36,765 bases of DNA from Oscillospiraceae bacterium (GTDB lineage Bacteria > Bacillota > Clostridia > Oscillospirales > Ruminococcaceae): NCBI GenBank assembly GCA_009777415.1, contig WRLX01000005.1:1-36765 (forward strand). Reading direction: 5' to 3'. Both the position numbers and the translations under genes were made by a program. This document shows positions 9,487 through 19,308 of this stretch, piece after piece (position 1 is the stretch's first letter; each line of letters starts with the position of its first letter). The notes under the pieces are model-generated. The model worked only from the letters and a program-made list of their open reading frames with translations. It had not been told where the DNA came from and searched no databases.

Positions 9487-10962
9487 TTGTTTATTAAATA
9501 CGATGTTATAATAATAGGCGCGGGAGTTGCCGGGCTGTATGCCGCAATTAACCTCAATGCGGGCTTAAAAGTTCTCCTTTTATCAAAAAAAGAGCTTACG
9601 CTTTGCAATTCCGCGTTGGCGCAAGGGGGAATTTCCACCGTTTTAGACAAAGAAAGCGACAATCACGAAACCCATATAAATGACACATTAGCCGCCGGAG
9701 GATATGAAAACAACATTGAAAATTTAAGGATTTTAGTTGAGCAGGGCGAGAAAAACATTGAGGAGTTAATCCGTCTCGGTGTCAACTTTGACAGGAATCC
9801 CGACGGAACGCTTGCGTTGTCACTTGAGGGGGGACACTCCCGCAACAGGATTGTACACCATAAAGACAGCACAGGTTATGAAATCGTAACGACTTTAATC
9901 AAAAAAGTAAAGTCTTTATCAAATGTTGAATGCGTTGAACAGGCGCATTTATTACATATCGAGAAACGGGGGGGAGCTTTTTTTGCGGAAATTGATGCCG
10001 ATTCAAGGCTGTATGCGTCCGCCTGCAATGTTATAATAGCGACAGGCGGAATCGGAAGAGTATATGAATTTACAACAAATTCCGCAATTTCAACCGGCGA
10101 CGGCATACAGTTTGCGTTTAATTTGGGTGCGAAAATTGAGAAAATGAACCTTATTCAGTTTCACCCGACTGCCGTTGCGTTCCCCGCCGACAATGAAGGA
10201 AGCAAGGGTGAAGTATTCTTGATAACAGAGGCGGCAAGGGGGGAGGGTGCGTATCTTTACAACAAAAATATGGAGCGGTTTACTGATGAGCTTGCCCCCC
10301 GCGATGTAGTGGCGCAGAGCATAATTGCGGAGGCGAAAAGGACAGGCAGTAACCGCTTTTACCTTGACATTTCCCATTTAGATTCCGAATTTGTTAAGGG
10401 GAGATTCCCGATGATTTACGAGAAACTTCTCAAAAAAGGCTGTGACTTTACAAAAGAACCTGTCCCGATTTACCCGTCACAGCACTATTTAATGGGGGGG
10501 ATTACAACGGACAGCGCGGGCAGAACCAACATTAAGGGGCTTTACGCAGTCGGCGAATGCGCATTCACGGGAGTACACGGAATTAACCGCCTTGCAAGCA
10601 ACTCTTTATTAGAGGTATTGGTGTTCAGCAGACTGGCGGCAGAGGACATTAACAAGAGTCTGCCCCATTGCTCATATTCCGCAGAGTCGACAAGCATTGA
10701 AAGAACTGCCCCTTCCGAAGAGGACTCGCCTGTAGGATTGTGTTCGGAAATCAGGCGGATTATGCAAAAATCTTTTTTTGTTGTTCCCGATTATGACGAA
10801 ACGAAAAAGGGTCTCCGGCGAATAACAGAAATCAAGGAATTGCTTGAGACGGGCAATTTCAAAATTACACCCGATTTTGTGGAAACAAAGTCACTTGCAA
10901 CAATTGCGTATTTAGTCTTGAAAGAAGTTATGAAAGAGGGTGGGGCGGAATGCTCAAAATGA
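9487..10962 (+). CDS. nadB: L-aspartate oxidase
   Basis: FAD-binding DVIIIGAGVAGLYAAINL; SALAQGGIS; HPTAVAFP; GINRLASNSLLEVLVFS; adjacent nadC; TTG start. Confidence 0.9.
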   Translation: MFIKYDVIIIGAGVAGLYAAINLNAGLKVLLLSKKELTLCNSALAQGGISTVLDKESDNHETHINDTLAAGGYENNIENLRILVEQGEKNIEELIRLGVNFDRNPDGTLALSLEGGHSRNRIVHHKDSTGYEIVTTLIKKVKSLSNVECVEQAHLLHIEKRGGAFFAEIDADSRLYASACNVIIATGGIGRVYEFTTNSAISTGDGIQFAFNLGAKIEKMNLIQFHPTAVAFPADNEGSKGEVFLITEAARGEGAYLYNKNMERFTDELAPRDVVAQSIIAEAKRTGSNRFYLDISHLDSEFVKGRFPMIYEKLLKKGCDFTKEPVPIYPSQHYLMGGITTDSAGRTNIKGLYAVGECAFTGVHGINRLASNSLLEVLVFSRLAAEDINKSLPHCSYSAESTSIERTAPSEEDSPVGLCSEIRRIMQKSFFVVPDYDETKKGLRRITEIKELLETGNFKITPDFVETKSLATIAYLVLKEVMKEGGAECSK

Positions 10963-11831
10963 TGTTACCGGAATTGCCTGATTACTATACAGATGATTTA
11001 ATCAAAAACGCGCTTAAAGAAGACATTAATTATATTGACGTTACCACGGATTTGCTCATCCAGGCGGGAAGCCGCGGGGAAGCGCGTATTATCGCCAAAG
11101 AAGACGGAGTACTTGCGGGAATTGGCATCGCATCGCGAGTATTTCGGTTGCTTGACTCAACGGCGGAATTAACCCACATGAATGACGGGCAAAGCTTTAA
11201 AAAAGGCGATAAAATCGCAGAAATTAAAGCATCTGCCGCCGCTATACTCAAAGCAGAGCGAACCGCTTTGAATTTTTTACAGCACATGAGCGGCATTGCG
11301 ACCTATACTCAGCATTGTGTCGAAGCGGTAAGTGGCACAGGTGTTCAAATCACCGACACACGCAAAACACTCCCGGGGTTGCGCGTATTGCAAAAATACG
11401 CAGTCCTCTGCGGGGGAGGGTGCAACCATCGATTTAATCTCACGTCCGCGGCAATGATTAAGGACAACCATGCGGATTTTTTCGGCGGCTCTGTTTCCAC
11501 GGCAATAAAGACATTGCGTGAGCGTGTCGGTCATATGGTTGTAATTGAAGCAGAGGTACGCGATTTTGAGCAACTGCGTGAAGCGATTGACGCGGGGGCG
11601 GACGTTATCATGCTCGACAACATGAACACTGACATGATGAGGGAGGCTGTAAAAATTACGGCAGCTCGCGCAAAGCTTGAAGCGAGCGGTAACATAACCC
11701 TTCAAAACATTCGCGAAACTGCCGAAACCGGGATTGATATAATAAGCTTAGGCGCGTTGAGCCATTCTGTCAAGGCATTGGATTTGAGCTTGCAGCTTAG
11801 AACCTGTCTTCACAAGCAAACGCACTGCTAA
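10950..11831 (+). CDS. nadC: Nicotinate-nucleotide pyrophosphorylase (carboxylating)
   Basis: LNFLQHMSGIAT, DTRKTLPGLRVLQKYAV, GGGCNHRFNL, IKDNH; overlaps nadB. Confidence 0.93.
   Translation: MLKMMLPELPDYYTDDLIKNALKEDINYIDVTTDLLIQAGSRGEARIIAKEDGVLAGIGIASRVFRLLDSTAELTHMNDGQSFKKGDKIAEIKASAAAILKAERTALNFLQHMSGIATYTQHCVEAVSGTGVQITDTRKTLPGLRVLQKYAVLCGGGCNHRFNLTSAAMIKDNHADFFGGSVSTAIKTLRERVGHMVVIEAEVRDFEQLREAIDAGADVIMLDNMNTDMMREAVKITAARAKLEASGNITLQNIRETAETGIDIISLGALSHSVKALDLSLQLRTCLHKQTHC
11797..11811 (+). repeat. Dispersed 15-bp repeat copy TTAGAACCTGTCTTC
   Basis: Exact match to copies at 31791 and 35266. Confidence 0.7.
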
Positions 11832-11859
11832 ATCGGCGAATTTTTCGCCGATTTAGCAG
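11825..11859. terminator. Convergent hairpin between nadC and pyc
   Basis: CTGCTAAATCGGCGAA-TTT-TTCGCCGATTTAGCAG perfect 16-bp stem containing the nadC stop codon. Confidence 0.65.
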
Positions 11860-11868
11860 CACTTGTTA

Positions 11869-14800
11869 TTATTTCAAAACAGCCAACAGTTCACCCGATT
11901 TAACCAATTGCCCTTCCTTAACCAAAACATCTTCTACAACGCCGGAGGTCATTGCGGTTACTCCTGTTTCCATTTTCATCGCCTCAATAGTAAATAACGG
12001 CTGATTAACCTCCACTGTGTCGCCTTTTTTGATAAACACCTTTGATACCCCGCCCGGAATGCTCGAACCAACGTGCTTTTGGTTGTCAATATCGGCATAT
12101 ACCGTGCTTACGCCGGGGGTTTCAACCCCTGCCGCACTTTTGGGGATTTTTACCTTGACATCCCTGCGTGCGCCGTTCAGTTCAAACTGCATTGTGCGAG
12201 TTCCGTCATCGTTAATTTCGCCCAAACCGACATATTTAACCATGTGGGTTTTACCCTCTCTGGTTGTAATCTCGGTTGACTCCCCGCGCGACATTCCCAT
12301 AAAGTAGATGTGAGATGCCATTCTGCTTATATCGCCCCACTCCTCGCGGTTTTTCACAAATTCCTTAAAGACTTTGGGGTATAAGCACCAACTGATCGCG
12401 TCTCTGTCAGTCGGCTCGGCAGTGATTTTCTTGAGTTCTGCTTTTACCTGTTCAAAATCAACCTGCTCTAATTCTACTCCGGGGCGGTTTGTGAACGGCT
12501 TTTTCCCTCTCAGCACAGCTTTTTGCAAATCGGCGGGGAATCCGAATGACGGTTGCCCCATTAACCCCTTAAAGTAGCTCACTACCGAATCGGGGACGGC
12601 TAATCCCGCCTCAATCCGCTTCACAATGTTGTCGGCATCCAGTTCATTTTGCACCATGAATATTGCCAAGTCGCCCACCATTTTTGATGACGGGGTGACT
12701 TTTACTATATCGCCGAGGAGTTGGTTCGCCTCAATATATTTTTGTTTTACTTCGTCAAATCGGTCGCCGAGACCCAATCCGGTTACCTGTGACTTGAGGT
12801 TTGTATACTGTCCTCCGGGGATTTCAAGCTGATAAATTTCAGTTTCGGGCGTTTTAATATCCCCCTCAAATCCGGAATAATAAGGACGCACATCCGCCCA
12901 ATAATCTGACAGCTTTTGCAATTCATGCTGATTAAAACCTGTATCGCGTTCTGTGCCTTCAAGTGCGGTAACAAGCGAGTTCATCGATGGTTGACTCGTT
13001 AAGGAACTCATCGAGGAAATAGCGGTGTCCACTATGTCAACCCCCTCCTCGCTCGCCATTATATAGGCGGCGATTTGGTTGCCGCTTGTGTCGTGGGTAT
13101 GCAGGTGAATGGGAATATCAATGCTGTCCTTTAATGCGCGAATCAACTTCTTTGCCGCATACGGACGCAGTAATCCCGACATATCTTTAAGAGTAAGAAT
13201 ATGCGCGCCACGCTTTTGTATTTCCCCGGCGAGTTCAACATAATACTTCAAGTCATATTTATCGCGTTCGTCTTCAAGAACATTCCCCGTGTAGCAAATA
13301 GTCACATTGGCAACCTTGCCTGTCTTGATTATTTCCTCGATTGCGTATTCCATATTAGGCAACCAGTTGAGCGAATCAAACACACGGAATATATCAATAC
13401 CCGAGCTTGCCGCTTCTTTAATAAACGCTTTAATAAGGTTATCGGGGTAGCTTGAATAACCCACTGCATTTGCCCCGCGAAACAGCATTTGGAAAGGGAT
13501 ATTGGGAATTCTTTGCCGCAGGATGTCGAGACGTTCCCACGGGGACTCTTTAAGGAATCTGTATGCGGTGTCAAATGTCGCGCCGCCCCACATTTCAAGC
13601 GAGAAACAGTCCCCCAATATATGAGAGGTTGCACTTGCAATTGCAACCATGTCGCGGGTTCTCATACGGGTAGCAATCAAGGATTGTTGCGCATCGCGCA
13701 TTGTAGTATCTGTAATCAGGAGCTTTTTTTGGTTAAGCACCCATTTTGAGAAGCCTTCTGCCCCCTCCCTGTCAAGGATTTGCTTTAACCCCTCTTTCGG
13801 CGGCAAAGCGGTCTTTTCGGCGGGAATACGCGGCAAATCAAATACAGGTTTTCTTTCGATGTCGGGATTATTCAAGGTAGTCTGCCCGATATATGTCAAC
13901 GCTTTTCCAGCACGGTCGCCCGAACCCTTAAATTCAAACAGTGACGGAGTTTCATCAATGAATTTAGTGTGGCACTTGCCCTGCACAAACAGTTCATTAG
14001 TCAGCACATTGCTCATAAAAGGAATATTGGTTTTAACGCCGCGTACACGTATTTCACGCAAAGCGCGTAACATTTTTCGCCGAGATTCCTCAAAATTTCG
14101 CCCGACTGTTATGACTTTAACCAACAGGCTGTCATAATACGGTGTGATAACCGCGCCGGTAAACGCATTGCCCGCGTCAAGCCGAACGCCGAATCCGCCG
14201 CTCGACTGATAAGCTTCGATTTTGCCTGTATCCGGTGCGAAATTTTTTGACGGGTCTTCAGTCGTGACACGGCTTTGGATTGAGCAACCGCTCAAACGAA
14301 CATCGCCCTGACTCTCAATGCCTATTTCCGGGTCGGACAGTTTGCACCCCATTGCAATTGCAATTTGTGACTGAACTATATCAACTCCCGTCACCATTTC
14401 GGTAATAGTATGCTCAACCTGAACACGCGGGTTTGTTTCTATAAAATAGTGATTGTCGTATTTGTCTGTAAGGAACTCAACAGTCCCCGCGTTGACATAG
14501 TTTACCGCCTTTGCGATTTTTATCGCATCGGAATGGATTTCGGCGCGTTTTTTGTCCGAAACAGTAAAAGCCGGGGCTATTTCAACCACCTTTTGGTATC
14601 GCCTTTGCACCGAGCAATCCCTCTCGAAAAGGTGAACAGTATTCCCGTGGGCATCGGCTAAAATTTGGACTTCAATGTGCTTAGGTTCTTCGAGGAATTT
14701 TTCTAAGAATACATCCGCGCTTCCAAACGCTTTGAGTGCTTCACTTTGTGTCATCTCAAACGCCGAATCCATTTCTTCCGGCTTTGTAATCAGGCGCATT

Positions 14801-15315
14801 CCCTTTCCGCCGCCGCCCGCCGCCGCTTTAAGTATGACAGGATAACCGAATTTTTCTGCATACTCCTTAGCTTCTTCAAGGGAAGTAAGCGGATTCTCCG
14901 TGCCTTGTATAACGGGGACTCCCGCATCAATCGCGACTTTTTTTGCCGCAATCTTGTCACCCATGTTTGCAAGCACTTCCGACGGCGGGCCTATAAATAT
15001 AATTCCCGCATCTTCGCAAGCTTTGGCAAATGCGGCATTTTCCGACAAGAACCCGTATCCGGGGTGGATTGCATCGACGTTTTTGCTTTTCGCAAGGCTG
15101 ATTATACCGTGAATGTCCAAATACGCGCCGAGCGGCGATTTTGTTTCATCAAGCTGATACGCTTCGTCCGCTTTGGTGCGAAAAAGCGTATACTTGTCCT
15201 CCTTTGAGTAAATCGCAACACTTTTCAAGTTCATATCGCTGCACGCTCTGAATATCCTAATCGCAATTTCACCCCTGTTTGCCACAAGGACTTTCTTAAT
15301 TTCTCTTCTCCTCAT
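11869..15315 (-). CDS. pyc: Pyruvate carboxylase
   Basis: Biotin carboxylase (KVLVANRGEIAIRIFRA), carboxyltransferase (LLITDTTMRDAQQSL), C-terminal biotinyl site EAMKMETGV; start set to MRRREIKK at 15315. Confidence 0.95.
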   Translation of the reverse strand: MRRREIKKVLVANRGEIAIRIFRACSDMNLKSVAIYSKEDKYTLFRTKADEAYQLDETKSPLGAYLDIHGIISLAKSKNVDAIHPGYGFLSENAAFAKACEDAGIIFIGPPSEVLANMGDKIAAKKVAIDAGVPVIQGTENPLTSLEEAKEYAEKFGYPVILKAAAGGGGKGMRLITKPEEMDSAFEMTQSEALKAFGSADVFLEKFLEEPKHIEVQILADAHGNTVHLFERDCSVQRRYQKVVEIAPAFTVSDKKRAEIHSDAIKIAKAVNYVNAGTVEFLTDKYDNHYFIETNPRVQVEHTITEMVTGVDIVQSQIAIAMGCKLSDPEIGIESQGDVRLSGCSIQSRVTTEDPSKNFAPDTGKIEAYQSSGGFGVRLDAGNAFTGAVITPYYDSLLVKVITVGRNFEESRRKMLRALREIRVRGVKTNIPFMSNVLTNELFVQGKCHTKFIDETPSLFEFKGSGDRAGKALTYIGQTTLNNPDIERKPVFDLPRIPAEKTALPPKEGLKQILDREGAEGFSKWVLNQKKLLITDTTMRDAQQSLIATRMRTRDMVAIASATSHILGDCFSLEMWGGATFDTAYRFLKESPWERLDILRQRIPNIPFQMLFRGANAVGYSSYPDNLIKAFIKEAASSGIDIFRVFDSLNWLPNMEYAIEEIIKTGKVANVTICYTGNVLEDERDKYDLKYYVELAGEIQKRGAHILTLKDMSGLLRPYAAKKLIRALKDSIDIPIHLHTHDTSGNQIAAYIMASEEGVDIVDTAISSMSSLTSQPSMNSLVTALEGTERDTGFNQHELQKLSDYWADVRPYYSGFEGDIKTPETEIYQLEIPGGQYTNLKSQVTGLGLGDRFDEVKQKYIEANQLLGDIVKVTPSSKMVGDLAIFMVQNELDADNIVKRIEAGLAVPDSVVSYFKGLMGQPSFGFPADLQKAVLRGKKPFTNRPGVELEQVDFEQVKAELKKITAEPTDRDAISWCLYPKVFKEFVKNREEWGDISRMASHIYFMGMSRGESTEITTREGKTHMVKYVGLGEINDDGTRTMQFELNGARRDVKVKIPKSAAGVETPGVSTVYADIDNQKHVGSSIPGGVSKVFIKKGDTVEVNQPLFTIEAMKMETGVTAMTSGVVEDVLVKEGQLVKSGELLAVLK

Positions 15316-15368
15316 TTTTACCCTTGTCCTTTCTGCACATTTGTGCCATAAAAAACCGGTTTCCATTT

Positions 15369-16940
15369 TTAGTAATTATGAATCAATATATAATTTACTA
15401 TCCCCATTACAGCCACTATTATCATAACAAGCGGAATCAGTTTTTTCAGAATAACCGAGACTTTATCGGTTTGCTTAGTCGCCAATGCCGCCATCAACAC
15501 AAGCGTTGAGGCGATTGCGCATCCTAAGCCGCCCGCAATCGACTGCGCTCCCGACATTACCGCCCCGCTTAACCCTAATTCCTGCGCAACAGAGTATTGA
15601 AACTCGCCGAACATTACATTGGAGTTGGTGTTATTCCCGGTCAAAAAAGTTGCCAGTGTGCCGATGAACGGTGCGGCAAAGGGGTAAAAATTTCCGGTTA
15701 AGCGGGCGATTGACTTCGCGAGAATGAGCATCATTCCCGAATCCATCATAATAAGGGAGGTATGCCCGAATGCAAGCAATGCAAGCGTTGCGGGAATACC
15801 TTTCTTAACAGTCTTCACTGCCGCCCCCTTAACTTTACCGGAATATGTCTTTGAATCCCAAATCCCGGTTTTTTTATAGATTATACAAGCGACTACCGCC
15901 GCTATAATCAGCACCATTGCCGGGTGAGCAAACAGTCTGATTGGGTTATAACCCAACGCCGCGGGGACTTCATGCGCCGCCTCAAGTGTTGTCGCGGTTG
16001 CGGGGAAATTAGGCGCGATTGAGACCTTTTGCCGAATACTTAACGGTATAAATTGAAACGACAAAAGCAGTATCAATATCAAAACATACGGCAATACAGA
16101 TTGGGGGAGACTGAGCCTTTTGCGGCCGTTTACAACAGTGTTACCGTGTTCGGGCGGAACTGCAGTATTCTTAAATCTTTCCCTAAACTTATACAACAAG
16201 AACATAAACACGATTCCCGACAACGCCGTGAGTATCGTGGTGACAGAATACATTCCGAATCGGATTAAAAAGTATTGCACAGCCGCAGTGACTACAGAAG
16301 TGGGAACAACGTATGACAAGCCTTTTTTTATGCCTTTTGCTCCGTTATAAATCCAACAAACACCGATTCCCGTAAGCAGGCGGGTGACTACATTAAACAC
16401 CCACATGGGGAATCCGAGTTCCGCCTCAGGAATACCTGTTATTCCCTGCATTACAAAGAAAGCCGCACCCATTGAACCGAACGTGACTGCCCATGAGTGT
16501 CCCAAAAGCGAGGCGGATACCGATTTTACCGACTCAAACCCCAGTGCAATCAAGATTGGAGCAACGATTACAGAGGGTATGCCGAATCCCGCAATCCCCT
16601 GCAAAAGCCCCGTAAAAAGCCATGAAAGCAACACAAATGCCACAAACTTGTCTTTGAGGACAGCCATAAGCCCGTCATTTATGACTTCAATCGCGCCGAA
16701 ATCGCTAACCAAATGATACAGAAACAATGCGTTCCAAACTATCAGCGATACGAACAATGCGAGCCATAACGCTTTGCCCGAAGCAACCATAATCCCGTAG
16801 TGAGTAATCCCGAAAAAAGCCACTGCAAGTATAAGCGCGAGTGCCAAAGATATTGCCCCCGATTTAGCCACCGACAACTTAAATACGATAAGGCATAGCA
16901 AAATTGCCGCTATCGGTATTAATGTTAAGATTGTCAGCAT
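15369..16940 (-). CDS. L-lactate permease (LctP family)
   Basis: Multi-TM, GLLQGIAGFGIPSVIVAPIL, GTLATFLTGNNTNSNVMFGEFQ. Confidence 0.88.
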   Translation of the reverse strand: MLTILTLIPIAAILLCLIVFKLSVAKSGAISLALALILAVAFFGITHYGIMVASGKALWLALFVSLIVWNALFLYHLVSDFGAIEVINDGLMAVLKDKFVAFVLLSWLFTGLLQGIAGFGIPSVIVAPILIALGFESVKSVSASLLGHSWAVTFGSMGAAFFVMQGITGIPEAELGFPMWVFNVVTRLLTGIGVCWIYNGAKGIKKGLSYVVPTSVVTAAVQYFLIRFGMYSVTTILTALSGIVFMFLLYKFRERFKNTAVPPEHGNTVVNGRKRLSLPQSVLPYVLILILLLSFQFIPLSIRQKVSIAPNFPATATTLEAAHEVPAALGYNPIRLFAHPAMVLIIAAVVACIIYKKTGIWDSKTYSGKVKGAAVKTVKKGIPATLALLAFGHTSLIMMDSGMMLILAKSIARLTGNFYPFAAPFIGTLATFLTGNNTNSNVMFGEFQYSVAQELGLSGAVMSGAQSIAGGLGCAIASTLVLMAALATKQTDKVSVILKKLIPLVMIIVAVMGIVNYILIHNY

Positions 16941-18307
16941 CAGCTCTTTTCTTTCCCCGCTTTAGCTTTAGTGATAAAATCTTTCAAAACATCTTCCATA
17001 TCCGGTTTGCCTATTTCCTGCAAGGCGTATTCCACACGGGTGCATGGTTTATTAATTTTTATAACGCGTGTCAAGTCAATCGGAGTTGCTATAACTACCG
17101 TGTCACAGTCAACCTTCTCGATTGTCGCCGCCAAATCGCGCATTTGCTCTTCGCCGTAGCCCATTGCGGGCAAAAGGCTGCCAATTTCGGGGTAAATGCT
17201 GAATGTTTCGGCGAGCTTGCCTACTGCGCTTGAGCGTGGGTCGACAATTTCCGCCGCACCAAATCTCTTAGCCGCGACTACTCCCGCGCCTATTTTCATC
17301 TCCCCGTGAGTAAGAGTCGGCCCGTCCTCTACGACAAGGACACGTTTGCCGCGAATTAAAGCCGGGTTCTCCGCACTCAAGGTCGATGCCGCATCGACTA
17401 CAATTGCACCCGGATTTACAAGCTCTATATTTTCACGTACTTTAAGGATTTTATCAAAGTCCGCGCTGTCAATTTTGTTAATTACCGCTACATCAGCCAT
17501 ACGGAGCGTAACTTCGCCGGGGTAGTATTCCAATTCATGTCCGGGTCGATGCGGGTCTACTACTGTTATCATTAAGTCAGGCTTATAAAACGGGAAATCG
17601 TTGTTCCCGCCGTCCCACAAAATTACGTCACATCCGTCGGGGTCATTTTCCGCCGCCCTCAAAATCGCCTCATAGTCAACTCCGGCGTAGATTACATTCC
17701 CCCGTTCAATATGCGGCTCGTATTCTTCCATTTCCTCAATGGTACATTTATGCGCCGCCAAATCTTCAATTTTTGCAAACCTTTGTACTTTTTGCGCCTC
17801 CAAATCGCCGTAAGGCATCGGGTGGCGTATTGCGATTACTTTCAATCCCGCCGCAATTAAAATTTCGGCAATCCTACGCGAAGTCTGGCTTTTTCCGCAG
17901 CCTGTGCGGATTGCGCCAACTGCGATTACAGGTTTTGTGCTTTCTATCATTGTGCCTTTATGTCCCAACAGTGTAAAGGCTGCCCCTGCCGCATTGACTG
18001 CCGCCCCTATGTTCATTACCGCTTTGTAAGGGACATCGCTATATGCGAATACACATTCGTCTGCTTCCAATTCCTTTATAAGCTTTTCCAAGCCTTTTTG
18101 CTCGTAGATGGGTATCCCGTCGGGATAGAGCTTCTCGGTTTTGTTTGCGAGCGATGCCGGGTATTTCCTGTCCGCAATGTCGGGGATTTGCGCCGCGGTA
18201 AACGCAACCACATTGTAGTCGGGGTTGTCCCTGTAAAAAGTGTTGAAGTTGTGAAAATCACGTCCCGCCGCTCCGATAATAATAATTTTACGCGCTGTTT
18301 TTGACAT
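16940..18307 (-). CDS. Cyclic 2,3-diphosphoglycerate synthetase-like GTPase family protein
   Basis: KIIIIGAAGRDFHNFNTFYRDNPDYNVVAFTAAQIPDI; VGAIRTGCGKSQTSR P-loop; ILWDGGNNDFPFYKPDL. Confidence 0.8.
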   Translation of the reverse strand: MSKTARKIIIIGAAGRDFHNFNTFYRDNPDYNVVAFTAAQIPDIADRKYPASLANKTEKLYPDGIPIYEQKGLEKLIKELEADECVFAYSDVPYKAVMNIGAAVNAAGAAFTLLGHKGTMIESTKPVIAVGAIRTGCGKSQTSRRIAEILIAAGLKVIAIRHPMPYGDLEAQKVQRFAKIEDLAAHKCTIEEMEEYEPHIERGNVIYAGVDYEAILRAAENDPDGCDVILWDGGNNDFPFYKPDLMITVVDPHRPGHELEYYPGEVTLRMADVAVINKIDSADFDKILKVRENIELVNPGAIVVDAASTLSAENPALIRGKRVLVVEDGPTLTHGEMKIGAGVVAAKRFGAAEIVDPRSSAVGKLAETFSIYPEIGSLLPAMGYGEEQMRDLAATIEKVDCDTVVIATPIDLTRVIKINKPCTRVEYALQEIGKPDMEDVLKDFITKAKAGKEKS

Positions 18308-18489
18308 AGTTTTAACTATTCCTTTCTTTAATTAATTCTATTAATTGTATCACTTAATTACAACAATGTCAATGTTTTTGGTGAAAAATTTTTGTGTGAA
18401 TTTATAAAGGCAAATTTATGGTGGGGATGTTCGGCAACACTGAGCCACGTTGCATCATACCACAAAACATCGGACAAGAAATGCTTATA

Positions 18490-19185
18490 TTACGCTAAAC
18501 TCACCCACAATGCCGGGCGAATACCAACATAAAAATCAATGTCAATTGCACCAAAATTGGAGGTTAGAGAAACACAAACCGCAATATCGCCGACATCATC
18601 TACAACTACATTAAACCCATCGATTCCTTGTGTTCTAAGCCACCAATATACAGCTTTACTTTTGTGTTTGGCTATTCGCAAATTGCTATACTCATCGCTT
18701 ATCTGCGTGTGCTGTATATCTCCGGTTTGTGGGCGATTTGCTAATTGCCCGCTATCACCAAAGTATTTAACAACCTCTTCCAAACTTAATAAAAATATTT
18801 TATCTGTTGTATCGCCGCCGCCGTAAGTACCCGCCCAACGATTGGGCGGGGTCGTTGTATTCGTTTCTATAATGCGTTCCTTTTCTTCTCCAGAAAAAGT
18901 GTCACGGTAAAAAGCACCGTTTAATTGTTGACGTAAAGCACTTTCATCCCAAGTCCCAATGCGTTCTTGATAATCCTGTGTCATCAAAATTTGAGAGCTA
19001 ATAATTAAAGCTCTGTTTTCTTGGACATCGAGCACAAGCCATTTATGCCCCCCGAATGTCACAGTATCCCCTTCTTGAGTTGTAAGGCTTGGCGGATTGG
19101 AGGTACATGATGTTAATGTGATAAAAACGAAACATAGGGTTATAAAAAACGCCGAATTTTTTATTTTTTTCATATTTACGACCAT
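18490..19185 (-). CDS. DUF6273-like lipoprotein
   Basis: Lipobox LTSC after signal; DTVTFGGHKWLVLDVQENRALIIS ... WWLRTQG ... VGIRPALWVSL; start within supplied ORF 18490..19233. Confidence 0.7.
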   Translation of the reverse strand: MVVNMKKIKNSAFFITLCFVFITLTSCTSNPPSLTTQEGDTVTFGGHKWLVLDVQENRALIISSQILMTQDYQERIGTWDESALRQQLNGAFYRDTFSGEEKERIIETNTTTPPNRWAGTYGGGDTTDKIFLLSLEEVVKYFGDSGQLANRPQTGDIQHTQISDEYSNLRIAKHKSKAVYWWLRTQGIDGFNVVVDDVGDIAVCVSLTSNFGAIDIDFYVGIRPALWVSLA

Positions 19186-19308
19186 TGCCACATCACCTTT
19201 GCGCAAAATCCAATATGTCAAGCAACCTGCCAACGGGCAAAACCCGTCGCACTGTTGCCCTTCTTTGAACTTGCGGCATGGTGGTTCTCCCTTTCTTATT
19301 TTTCAAAC

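Noticed and set aside
10445-10456. AAGAACCTGTCC in nadB as another copy of the dispersed repeat
   Set aside because: Only a partial match and fully explained by conserved coding sequence (KEPVP).
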